From: Acetobacter malorum
GTDB lineage: Bacteria; Pseudomonadota; Alphaproteobacteria; Acetobacterales; Acetobacteraceae
Direction of reading: 5' to 3'
DNA length: 64,000 nt
NCBI RefSeq assembly: GCF_002153605.1
Contig: NZ_JOPG01000007.1
Coordinates: 124,001-188,000, forward strand
The translations under genes and the position numbers were made by a program. Below the pieces are notes generated by a model. The model was not told the DNA's origin, made no database searches, and saw nothing but the letters and a program-made list of their open reading frames with translations. Shown here piece after piece: positions 26,703 to 33,668 of this stretch (the stretch's first letter is position 1; each line of letters begins with the position of its first letter).

Positions 26703-27746
26703 GTGACATATTCAGAGACCATCCCAGAACAGGAGATTCTCGACGGCACCTGTGCTGTGGTTGTGACATATGGCAATCGTCTTGCCTTTGTTGACCAGGT
26801 TCTGCGGGCGGCGTTTCAGACGGGCGTCGGGCATGTGGTTCTGGTGGATAACGGAACAGAGCCCGCTGTTGCAGAAAACCTGAAAACCATTGCCGCCTCG
26901 TGGGGTGCAGAGCGTGTGACGACTGTTCGGCTGGAGTGCAATGGAGGATCGGCGGAAGGGTTTGCCGCAGGTATCGCCGCGGCTGCTCAAAGAATGCAGA
27001 CCCGGCATATCTGGACTCTGGATGATGATACAGTGCCTGATCCTGAAGCCCTCAAAGCTCTTGCCCGTACATGGCGGCTGATGGGGGAGAAGCCTTCCTG
27101 CTGTCTGGCCAGCTTTCGTCAGGATAAGCGAACGTACGTTAAGCTTGTTGAAAACAACAAACCCAACGCCATTCAGCCCAATTCCTTTTTCGGTTTTTCT
27201 GTTCAGGCCCCGTTTCAGAAAAAAAGAGTCGCACTCTGGAGGGAGGGCGGACTGGAATGCCGCGACATGGAAATGGGAGCATATGGCGGGTTATGGTTTC
27301 ATAAAGAATGGGTGCAACGTATCGGCCTGCCTGATGCGCGATTTTTTCTCTATTTTGATGACTATGACTATACGTTACGCGTCACCCGTCACGGAGGAGC
27401 ACTGTGGATGTGTCGTAACAGTGTTCTGAGCGACCTTGAACAATCGTGGACACAGACGCCTTCCTGCCTTCATCCATGGTTACAAGGTCAGCAGGGTATG
27501 CTGCGTCCCTATTTTGCTCTGCGAAACCGCGTTTTTATTGAGCAAAACAGCATAAACTGTAAATCGATTTATAATCTCAATATGATCTTGTTTCTATTGG
27601 TAAAAGTCCTGTGTCGCACCCCGCGCAGTGTTCTGTATCACGCGCTGCATCCCGTCAAAATGACGCATCGCTGGTGTATACTTGTGGGCGCAATCCGGGA
27701 TGGTCTTTCAGGAAATTTTGAGAACAGGATTTTAAAAGAGCACTAA
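26703..27746 (+). CDS. Family 2 glycosyltransferase (GT-A)
   Basis: A 347-residue glycosyltransferase starting at GTG. The GT2 core is clear: CAVVVTYGNRLAFVDQVL, VVLVDNGTEPAV, ECNGGSAEGFAAGI and the metal-binding IWTLDDDTVPDPEAL (about 100-115), with a later acceptor-side RFFLYFDDYDYTLRV. The pattern matches rhamnosyl- or galactofuranosyltransferases that extend surface polysaccharides. The C-terminal region (from about residue 285) is more AT-rich and basic. It follows the ELM1-like gene by 97 bp. Confidence 0.85.
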   Translation: MTYSETIPEQEILDGTCAVVVTYGNRLAFVDQVLRAAFQTGVGHVVLVDNGTEPAVAENLKTIAASWGAERVTTVRLECNGGSAEGFAAGIAAAAQRMQTRHIWTLDDDTVPDPEALKALARTWRLMGEKPSCCLASFRQDKRTYVKLVENNKPNAIQPNSFFGFSVQAPFQKKRVALWREGGLECRDMEMGAYGGLWFHKEWVQRIGLPDARFFLYFDDYDYTLRVTRHGGALWMCRNSVLSDLEQSWTQTPSCLHPWLQGQQGMLRPYFALRNRVFIEQNSINCKSIYNLNMILFLLVKVLCRTPRSVLYHALHPVKMTHRWCILVGAIRDGLSGNFENRILKEH

Positions 27747-27759
27747 CAGGGCAAAAAAA

Positions 27760-27786
27760 GCGGCATGCCTTGAAAAAGCATGCCGC
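27760..27786 (-). terminator. Terminator of the molbindin gene
   Basis: The stem CGGCATGC/GCATGCCG has a 9-nt loop. On the reverse strand it is followed by seven U residues, 27 bp after the molbindin stop. It also lies just past the end of the glycosyltransferase gene on the other strand, where a U run is missing. Confidence 0.88.
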
Positions 27787-27813
27787 CGGTAGATGCCGGA
27801 AAATGCTCATACG

Positions 27814-28023
27814 TTATTCAACGCCAATCATCACATCAGAGGCCTTGATTAGTGCTGTGGCCTGCTGGCCAATTTTCAGCCCCAGATCTGCCACGGCTTC
27901 ATTGGTGATGGAGGCCATCATCACAGTCCCGCCCGGCAGCTCCAGACTGATATGAGAGGTTGTGGCCCCCGGCTGAATGGCAACAATCTTACCGGCAATC
28001 TGGTTACGTGCACTAATTTTCAT
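27814..28023 (-). CDS. mop: Molbindin-type molybdopterin/molybdate-binding protein (single TOBE domain)
   Basis: A 69-residue protein beginning MKISARNQIAGKIVAIQPG and containing GTVMMASITNEAVADLGL and ALIKASDVMIG: a single Mop/TOBE domain, as in molbindins that bind molybdate oligomerically. ATG 28023 has GAGGAGG 8 bases upstream; a longer frame upstream is not conserved. It stands alone with its own terminator. Acetic acid bacteria have molybdenum-dependent oxidoreductases, so a storage or homeostasis role fits. Confidence 0.88.
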   Translation of the reverse strand: MKISARNQIAGKIVAIQPGATTSHISLELPGGTVMMASITNEAVADLGLKIGQQATALIKASDVMIGVE

Positions 28024-28207
28024 CAGATAATCCTCCTCAGGTTTCTGTCTCGTTAGACTATAGGCGTCTGACCTCATGGAGGGGAGGTGTTGCGTGTGAA
28101 TGGCAGGTGCTCCTGCCGGACGCAAAACACGAGGTCTGTAAACTTTTGGAACAAGCTTACATGCCTAAGAGATTTAATGAATGAAATCAGAGAAGTATAA
28201 AGGCGGG

Positions 28208-28283
28208 TGGTGGAGCTAAGGGGAATCGAACCCCTGACCTCCTCATTGCGAACGAGGCGCTCTCCCATCTGAGCTATAGCCCC
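28208..28283 (-). tRNA. tRNA-Ala (anticodon CGC)
   Basis: The 76-nt reverse-strand sequence folds as a cloverleaf: acceptor GGGGCTA/TAGCTCC with one G-U pair, a D-loop AGATGGGAGAGC, anticodon loop TTCGCAA, T-loop GGTTCGATTCC, discriminator A and encoded CCA. Confidence 0.95.
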
Positions 28284-28390
28284 GCCTGTATAAGTCTGGG
28301 ATCTAAAGGGCTTATCAAGACGCTGTCAAGCTGTATTGTATCGGCCTGAGGTCTGGTAAAGCCAGTTCTTACCCCCTGTGTTGTGGAGAA

Positions 28391-28696
28391 GTGTTCTTGC
28401 TGTTTGTTCTGTTTTCAGTGTTGATGCGCCTGCTAGAGATTTATTGCTGGATCCTGATCCTGTCCTGCATTTTCATCAATCTCTGCCTGTTTGGCATTCT
28501 GGACAGCCGGAAACCGCTTGTCTGGAAAGTGGGGCTTTTCCTTAACCGGATGACAGAACCGGTGCTGGAGCCGGTGCGCCGGATTCTGCCGTCATTGGGG
28601 GGCGTGGATTTCAGCCCTATGGTTGTGCTGCTGGGCATCCAGTACGTGGTGCAGCCGGTGCTGGTCAGTCTGTTTAGAACCCTGATTTATCGCTGA
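28391..28696 (+). CDS. yggT: YggT family membrane protein
   Basis: A 101-residue protein with two hydrophobic regions (about 5-36 and 75-97) around the YggT motif WKVGLFLNRMTEPVLEPVRRILPSLGG (split at the Pro residues) and a FSPMVVLLGIQYV end. YggT proteins are inner-membrane proteins of uncertain role, sometimes linked to osmotic stress or cell division. GTG 28391 sits directly after a GGAGAA, so TTG 28397, with the right spacing, could be the real start. Confidence 0.85.
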   Translation: MFLLFVLFSVLMRLLEIYCWILILSCIFINLCLFGILDSRKPLVWKVGLFLNRMTEPVLEPVRRILPSLGGVDFSPMVVLLGIQYVVQPVLVSLFRTLIYR

Positions 28697-28717
28697 GAGA
28701 CCTTAAAAAAGATCAGG

Positions 28718-28757
28718 CAGCGGCCTTGTTGGCTTTAACAGCTTCAACAAGGCGCTG
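28718..28757. repeat. Hairpin after yggT
   Basis: CAGCGGCCTTGTTG pairs with CAACAAGGCGCTG (13 bp with one bulged base), loop 13 nt, 21 bp after the yggT stop. There is no U run on either strand. On the reverse strand the same bases read as QRLVEAVKANKAAA and stop, but a stop lies just upstream in that frame. Confidence 0.6.
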
Positions 28758-28913
28758 AAGGGGCACCCAAAAGCCTACCACCGCTTACAGCTGTCAGCTC
28801 CAGTCGCCATCAAAGAGCGCACGTCACGGGCTAAAAGCTAAAGGCAGTTCATTAGTCTTATTTTTCAGACGGTTCTGCAAAGGGAAGGTCGTCTAAAGGT
28901 TATCGACACAGCC

Positions 28914-28980
28914 TGTACTGCTTATCCACAAGCTTACCCCCGCAGCCATCCGCAGAATCTGGGGATAAGTGCAAAAGCCT
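28914..28980. repeat. Dispersed 67-bp element, copy A, with inverted DnaA-box-like ends
   Basis: It aligns without gaps to 50153-50219 at about 84 per cent identity (11 differences by eye). Both copies contain TTATCCACA, then GCTTACCCCCG, and the opposite-facing TGGGGATAA 29 bases further. Copy A lies 177 bp from tRNA-Phe. Confidence 0.75.
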
Positions 28981-29156
28981 GAAAAACAGGGAGAGGGGAA
29001 ATGGAAAAAGGGTGTGTTTTCAGGCTGATAGTGCACGCAATACGGAGGCATGCAAAAAGGGCCTGAGCGCCGCACGTGCGTCAGAGTAATACAGCATACG
29101 CAATCTGAAACGGCCTAAACCGACACAGAAGCAGCTTTAAATTTTTAGGGAAAAAA

Positions 29157-29232
29157 TGGTGCCCAAGACCGGGATCGAACCAGTGACACTGCGATTTTCA
29201 GTCGCATGCTCTACCAACTGAGCTACTTGGGC
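29157..29232 (-). tRNA. tRNA-Phe (anticodon GAA)
   Basis: A 76-nt cloverleaf: acceptor GCCCAAG/CTTGGGC, D-loop AGTTGGTAGAGC, anticodon stem-loop TGCGA-CTGAAAA-TCGCA, T-loop GGTTCGATCCC, discriminator A and encoded CCA. It lies 55 bp beyond yacG on the same strand and may share its transcript. Confidence 0.96.
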
Positions 29233-29287
29233 ACCGCAGCCTTGCGGCGTGAGAGAGGATGTATCTCAGGAGGAAAGGGAGATCAAG

Positions 29288-29470
29288 TCACCTTTCGTCA
29301 TTTATCTCAGGTTTTTCAAGATTCTCTTCATCAGCCGGTGGGCCGGGGATGCGATACTGCCCGGAAAACCAGCGTCCGAGGTCAATATCGGCACAGCGTT
29401 GGGAGCAGAAGGGGCGGGTGGCGGTCTGGGTTGGTGCGCCACAGACGGGGCAGGTGCTGTTTTTGCTCAT
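29288..29470 (-). CDS. yacG: DNA gyrase inhibitor YacG
   Basis: A 60-residue zinc protein. The four zinc cysteines lie in CPVCGAP and [17 protein letters not shown], the classic YacG pattern; it blocks DNA binding by gyrase B. It overlaps the RNase E/G-like gene by 4 bp and precedes tRNA-Phe, an arrangement common in alphaproteobacteria. Confidence 0.93.
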   Translation of the reverse strand: MSKNSTCPVCGAPTQTATRPFCSQRCADIDLGRWFSGQYRIPGPPADEENLEKPEINDER

Positions 29471-30552
29471 GCGTGTGTCGTCCAGAAAAAATCAGGCAGG
29501 GCAGGGTCAAGCCGGAGGCTCAGGGGCTTGCCGCGTTGAGAGATGCAGTCTGCCAGAGCCTGTGGGTCCTGTTCCAGTGCTGTAATAAGCCCCAGCCCAC
29601 CATGCAGGACGGTTGCCTCCGTTTCCTGTGTGACAAGGTGGCGCAGTACAGCCAGCGCCTGCCCATGCGGGGAGGAGAGCAGTTCTGGCAGGGACGGATG
29701 AATCCGCGCGCGCACCATCTCAACCAATCCCAGTGCGGTAATCCCAAGACAACGGGGACGAAGGGGGTCATCCTGTAGAGCCGCTTTGACAGGCTCCAGA
29801 AGCGCCTGCCGCTTGCGTGTGGCCAGTCCGGCAGGATCAATCAGAATCGCACCCGAGAGGTTGCGCAGGCGAATCTGGCGCATCAGAGCCGGAAGGGCAT
29901 CCCGGTTCGCAGCAAATTGTGCTGTTTGTTTTGGCCAGCCCGTTTTAGCTGGCGGCGCATCCATATCAATGGCCACCAGAGCAGGCGTTGGCGTAATACT
30001 GGCCTGCATGCCGCCGGGCAGGCTGACAAGCGGTTCTTCCAGCGCAGCGCAGGCGTGTGCAATCTCTTCCGGGAACGGCTGAAGTTCCTGCTGCCGGCGC
30101 GCGCGCAAAGCAACAGGGATACAGGCTGCCGCAGCCGGAGAATCGACAACAAGCGTGGCATCCGACCAGCGGGCCGCCAGACGGTCCAGTGGTGTGGGGC
30201 CTCGGCTGATCAGCCCCGGTTTGGCGGGCAGAGTCGCAGGGGCTTTTTCCGGCTTCAGCCGAACCCCTTTGCCACCCTGCGCAGCGCGCACCACGCGCAC
30301 GGTGAGGGTTTGCCCTTCCGTGAGGGTGTCTGAGCCTTTCTGGTCGGGCAGGAAGCCGCTTGCGCCCCCTCCGAGATCCACAAAGGCACCGCCCATACCG
30401 GGCGCATGCGCACTGATGCGGCCAAGATAGATATCATCCACGCCATCAGGCGCTGCCGGACGCCAGAGTGCGTAATCAAGCAGGGTGTCGTCTTGTGTTA
30501 CGGCAATGCGCAGTTCGCCGGGATAGGTGGCGAGGCGCAGATACACGCTCAC
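29467..30552 (-). CDS. RNase E/G family protein, short and partly degenerate
   Basis: A 361-residue protein with an N-terminal S1-like region ([23 protein letters not shown], split in two motifs) and a RNase E/G catalytic-like core. The first catalytic segment is [14 protein letters not shown], where RNase E has IDVNS, and the second is [14 protein letters not shown], where RNase E has IDFIDM. Both leading Asp residues remain, but the neighbours differ, and the zinc-link CPxC motif is absent. It may be a reduced-activity RNase G or a specialised paralogue. It sits between maf and yacG with 4-bp overlaps. Confidence 0.78.
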   Translation of the reverse strand: MSVYLRLATYPGELRIAVTQDDTLLDYALWRPAAPDGVDDIYLGRISAHAPGMGGAFVDLGGGASGFLPDQKGSDTLTEGQTLTVRVVRAAQGGKGVRLKPEKAPATLPAKPGLISRGPTPLDRLAARWSDATLVVDSPAAAACIPVALRARRQQELQPFPEEIAHACAALEEPLVSLPGGMQASITPTPALVAIDMDAPPAKTGWPKQTAQFAANRDALPALMRQIRLRNLSGAILIDPAGLATRKRQALLEPVKAALQDDPLRPRCLGITALGLVEMVRARIHPSLPELLSSPHGQALAVLRHLVTQETEATVLHGGLGLITALEQDPQALADCISQRGKPLSLRLDPALPDFFWTTHA

Positions 30553-31181
30553 GCCAGCCAGTGGCCCGGCTGGCCACGCAAAAGCTGGGCCGTTTCAAAC
30601 AAGGGCAGGCCAATAACGGCGGAGGCGCTGCCGGAGACAAAACGGATAAAGGCCGCAGCATGGCCTTGCAGCGCGTAACCGCCCGCCTTGCCTTGCCAGT
30701 CACCCTGGTCCAGCAGACTTTCGATCTGATGAGATGTCATGCGGGAGAACGTGACAGCCGTTTCCACAACCCGTTCGGCCCGATGGCCGTCCGGCCAGCC
30801 AGCAGAGGGGACTACGGAAAGAGCAGTCAGCACCGTATGACGGCGGCCGGAAAGCTGTTCCAGACAGGCGCGCGCGGTCTCACGGTTTTCTGCTTTAGGC
30901 AGAATACGTCGCCCAAGGGCAACAACCGTGTCTGCTCCCAGCACCAGAGCGGGTTCGCTCAGGCTGGCCGCAACCACATTCGCTTTTTCCATGGCCATGC
31001 GGCGCACGTAGGGGCGCGGCAGTTCTGTCCGGGCTGGGGTTTCATCAATATCAGCAGGGAGAACGCGGTCTGGCACCAGCCCGACCTGACGCAAAAGGTC
31101 AAGCCTGCGGGGCGACGCGGACGCCAGCACAAAGTGAGGGCGGCCTCCGTTCTCCGTGCCATCCGGCCCGGATTCTGCCAT
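30549..31181 (-). CDS. maf: Maf family nucleotide pyrophosphatase
   Basis: A 210-residue enzyme from ATG 31181, 4 bp after infA. The family opening FVLASASPRRLDLLRQVGL is followed by ADTVVALGRRILPKAEN and WQGKAGGYALQGHAAAFI. Maf proteins hydrolyse non-canonical or modified nucleoside triphosphates (dTTP, UTP and derivatives). It overlaps the next gene by 4 bp. A longer frame upstream would invade infA and is unlikely. Confidence 0.9.
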   Translation of the reverse strand: MAESGPDGTENGGRPHFVLASASPRRLDLLRQVGLVPDRVLPADIDETPARTELPRPYVRRMAMEKANVVAASLSEPALVLGADTVVALGRRILPKAENRETARACLEQLSGRRHTVLTALSVVPSAGWPDGHRAERVVETAVTFSRMTSHQIESLLDQGDWQGKAGGYALQGHAAAFIRFVSGSASAVIGLPLFETAQLLRGQPGHWLA

Positions 31182-31185
31182 CGTC

Positions 31186-31404
31186 TTACTTGAAGCGGAA
31201 GGTAATACGACCTTTGGACAGGTCATACGGTGTCATTTCGACATTCACCCGGTCACCAGCCAGAACACGAATACGGTTCTTGCGCATTTTGCCGCTGGTA
31301 TGGGCCAGAATCATATGTTCGTTGTCGAGTTTCACCCGGAACATCGCGTTGGGCAGCAGTTCTGTAACCGTGCCGCTGAATTCAATCATGTCTTCTTTAG
31401 ACAT
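31186..31404 (-). CDS. infA: Translation initiation factor IF-1
   Basis: A 72-residue single S1/OB-fold protein: [20 protein letters not shown], then [20 protein letters not shown] and [19 protein letters not shown]. Exact family length. Essential; it binds the 30S A site. It lies in the hisG-hisD-infA-maf run. Confidence 0.97.
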   Translation of the reverse strand: MSKEDMIEFSGTVTELLPNAMFRVKLDNEHMILAHTSGKMRKNRIRVLAGDRVNVEMTPYDLSKGRITFRFK

Positions 31405-31474
31405 GGCGTCCTTCGTTCATTTTTAAGCCTCGTTATGGTTGGATGTGCAGATATGGGTGAGGGAGCCGGTTCGG

Positions 31475-32788
31475 TCAAGCGTTAGGCGTGGTTTGGTCTA
31501 ACGCATCAAGCCGGGCAGAGATGCTCAGCGCATGGGCTTCCAGCCCTTCGGCCTGTGCCAGAGCCACCCCGGCAGGGCCAATACGGCGCAGGGTATCCGG
31601 GCCACCGGCCAGGAAGGTTGTCCGTTTCATAAAGTCAAAAACAGACAGGCCGGATGCAAAGCGGGCTGTGCGGGAGGTCGGCAGAACATGGTTCGGGCCA
31701 CCCACGTAATCCCCCACGGCTTCCGGGCAGAAGCGGCCAAGGAAAACCGCGCCCGCGTGCCGTACATGGGCAAACAGAGCTTCCGGATCATCCACCATCA
31801 GCTCCAGATGTTCCGGGGCCAGACGGTTAGCCAGAGCCACCGCTTCTTCCAGATCTTTGACGACCAGAACCGCGCCGTTCCGCTCCCAGCTTGCGCCGGC
31901 AATGGCGGTGCGGGTCAGGGTTTTCAGCTCGGTTGCGACGGCTTCCGTCACTTTGTCGGCAAAAGCTGCATCCGGCGTGATGAGTGTCGCCTGAGCCAGT
32001 TCATCATGCTCGGCCTGTGCCAGCAGATCCAGCGCAATCAGGCGTGGGTCTGTGGCCGAATCGGCAATCACCACCACGTCGGACGGACCGGCAATGCTGT
32101 CGATGCCCACATGGCCAAATACCTGCCGTTTGGCTTCCGCCACAAAGGCGTTGCCGGGGCCAACAATGCGGTCCACCGGGCGGATGGTCTGAGTGCCAAA
32201 TGCCATGGCCCCCACAGCCTGCGCGCCACCAATCCGGTAGATTTCCGTCACACCGGCCCGATGCGCTGCTGCCAGCACCAGCGGGTTAATCACGCCATCC
32301 GGGGTGGGCACGCACATGGCCAGCCGCTGCACGCCAGCCACACGGGCGGGGATGGCGTTCATCAGCACGGAGGAGGGGTAGGCCGCTTTCCCGCCGGGTA
32401 CATACAGCCCAACGGCATCCAGCGCTATCCAGCGCATGCCCAGCGTCATGCCAACATCATCCGTATAACGGACGTTCGACGGCATCTGGGCTTTGTGGAA
32501 GGATTCAATGCGTGTGGCGGCAACATCCAGAGCCGCCATCAACTCCGGGCTGACCTGTGTACAGGCTTTGGCAATTTCATCCGCCGTAAAGGCGAGCTGA
32601 GCCGGGGTAAGCGGCAGGCGATCAAACTTCTCGGTCAGTGCGCACAGGGTGGCATCCCCATCCCGGCGCACAGAGGCCAGAATCTCCGCAACCGGTTTGT
32701 GAACTTCCTGCCCCTGCTCTTCACGGGCTGTCAGAAGCGAGGCAAAGCTGGCCTCAAAACCGGGGTCGCGTGTGTCTAACCGTTTCAT
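31475..32788 (-). CDS. hisD: Histidinol dehydrogenase
   Basis: A 437-residue zinc enzyme that oxidises L-histidinol to histidine in two steps. It shows ALDAVGLYVPGGKAAYPSSV, MNAIPARVAGV, RIGGAQAVGAMAFGT, VGPGNAFVAEAKRQVFG, IAGPSDVVVIAD and AQAEHDELAQATLIT. It overlaps hisG by 4 bp. The only other histidine gene seen here is hisG, so the rest of the pathway lies elsewhere. Confidence 0.96.
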   Translation of the reverse strand: MKRLDTRDPGFEASFASLLTAREEQGQEVHKPVAEILASVRRDGDATLCALTEKFDRLPLTPAQLAFTADEIAKACTQVSPELMAALDVAATRIESFHKAQMPSNVRYTDDVGMTLGMRWIALDAVGLYVPGGKAAYPSSVLMNAIPARVAGVQRLAMCVPTPDGVINPLVLAAAHRAGVTEIYRIGGAQAVGAMAFGTQTIRPVDRIVGPGNAFVAEAKRQVFGHVGIDSIAGPSDVVVIADSATDPRLIALDLLAQAEHDELAQATLITPDAAFADKVTEAVATELKTLTRTAIAGASWERNGAVLVVKDLEEAVALANRLAPEHLELMVDDPEALFAHVRHAGAVFLGRFCPEAVGDYVGGPNHVLPTSRTARFASGLSVFDFMKRTTFLAGGPDTLRRIGPAGVALAQAEGLEAHALSISARLDALDQTTPNA

Positions 32789-33534
32789 GAAGACTGCTCT
32801 GCCTTGATCTTTTGTGCGGCGGAAGGAGCGGCTTCCATCGCGCTACGAAAGCCGTTGATGATCGCACCGATTTCTTCCGGACGGGTTTTCAGGGCCGTAC
32901 GGTTTACAATCAGCCGACTGGTAATGGGGGTAATCGTTTCCACTTCCCGCAGGCCGTTGGCGCGCAGGGTAGAACCAGTATCCACCAGATCTACAATCAG
33001 GCGGGAAAGGCCCAGCATCGGGGCCAGCTCCATTGCGCCATGCAAATGCACGATATTGGCGTTAATGCCGCGTGCAGCAAAAAAGCGACGGGTTATGGCG
33101 GGGTATTTGGTTGCAACGCGGACCTCAGACCACCGCGCCCATTCCTGCGGGTCATGCGGCAGGCTGGCAGGCTGAGCCACGGACACGCGGCAGCCACCAA
33201 TGCCCAGATCCAGCGGGGCATAAATTTCCGGGTAGTCGAATTCCATCAGCACATCTGCGCCGCAAATGCCGACATGCGCGCCACCGGAGGCCACAAAGGT
33301 GGCCACATCAAACGAGCGGACGCGCACAACATCCAGATTAGGGTTCTGAGTTGGGAAGCGCAGCTTGCGGCTGTCATCGCCCAGACAATCGGGGGAGGGA
33401 GCCATACCCGCTTTATCAAGAAGCGGTGTAACGGCTTTCAGGATCCGCCCTTTAGGCAGAGCCAGAACCAGAGGGCCCCGCTCCTGCGCTCCGGAAGAAC
33501 GCTCGGGCTGAAGATCTGGCTGGGGCACGGTCAT
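32785..33534 (-). CDS. hisG: ATP phosphoribosyltransferase, short form
   Basis: A 249-residue enzyme for the first step of histidine synthesis. Motifs include LVLALPKGRILKAVTPLL near residue 22, GICGADVLMEFDYPEIYAPL split by the active site, and the PRPP loop LIVDLVDTGSTLRANGL. It lacks the C-terminal regulatory domain of long HisG, so it is the short form that normally needs HisZ for activity; no hisZ is present in the window. It is first in the operon. Confidence 0.93.
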   Translation of the reverse strand: MTVPQPDLQPERSSGAQERGPLVLALPKGRILKAVTPLLDKAGMAPSPDCLGDDSRKLRFPTQNPNLDVVRVRSFDVATFVASGGAHVGICGADVLMEFDYPEIYAPLDLGIGGCRVSVAQPASLPHDPQEWARWSEVRVATKYPAITRRFFAARGINANIVHLHGAMELAPMLGLSRLIVDLVDTGSTLRANGLREVETITPITSRLIVNRTALKTRPEEIGAIINGFRSAMEAAPSAAQKIKAEQSS

Positions 33535-33623
33535 GAAAACTCCGGTGGGGCGGGCAGGTCTGTCTTACGAAGGCCTTACCTACCATACGTGGCCAAAGGC
33601 CAAAAGAGGCAGGAAGCAGTTAG

Positions 33624-33647
33624 GGGGCAGGTGTAAACACCCGCCCC
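33624..33647 (-). terminator. Hairpin after rne
   Basis: GGGGCAGGTG and CACCCGCCCC form a stem of 9 pairs with one mismatch and a TAAA loop, 21 bp past the rne stop on the reverse strand. The following bases are not U-rich, so it may stabilise the 3' end rather than terminate strongly. Confidence 0.5.
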
Positions 33648-33668
33648 ATTATTAGCAGTCCTGCTTTT

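Larger units (their letters stand above)
28697..29156. other. 460-bp gene-free region with hairpin and DnaA-box-like sites
   Basis: No supported gene. It holds a strong hairpin at 28718-28757, a TTATCGACA at 28900-28908, a TTATCCACA at 28922-28930, a reversed TTATCCCCA at 28960-28968 and an AT-rich patch just before tRNA-Phe. The 67-bp element at 28914-28980 is repeated at 50153-50219. Confidence 0.6.
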
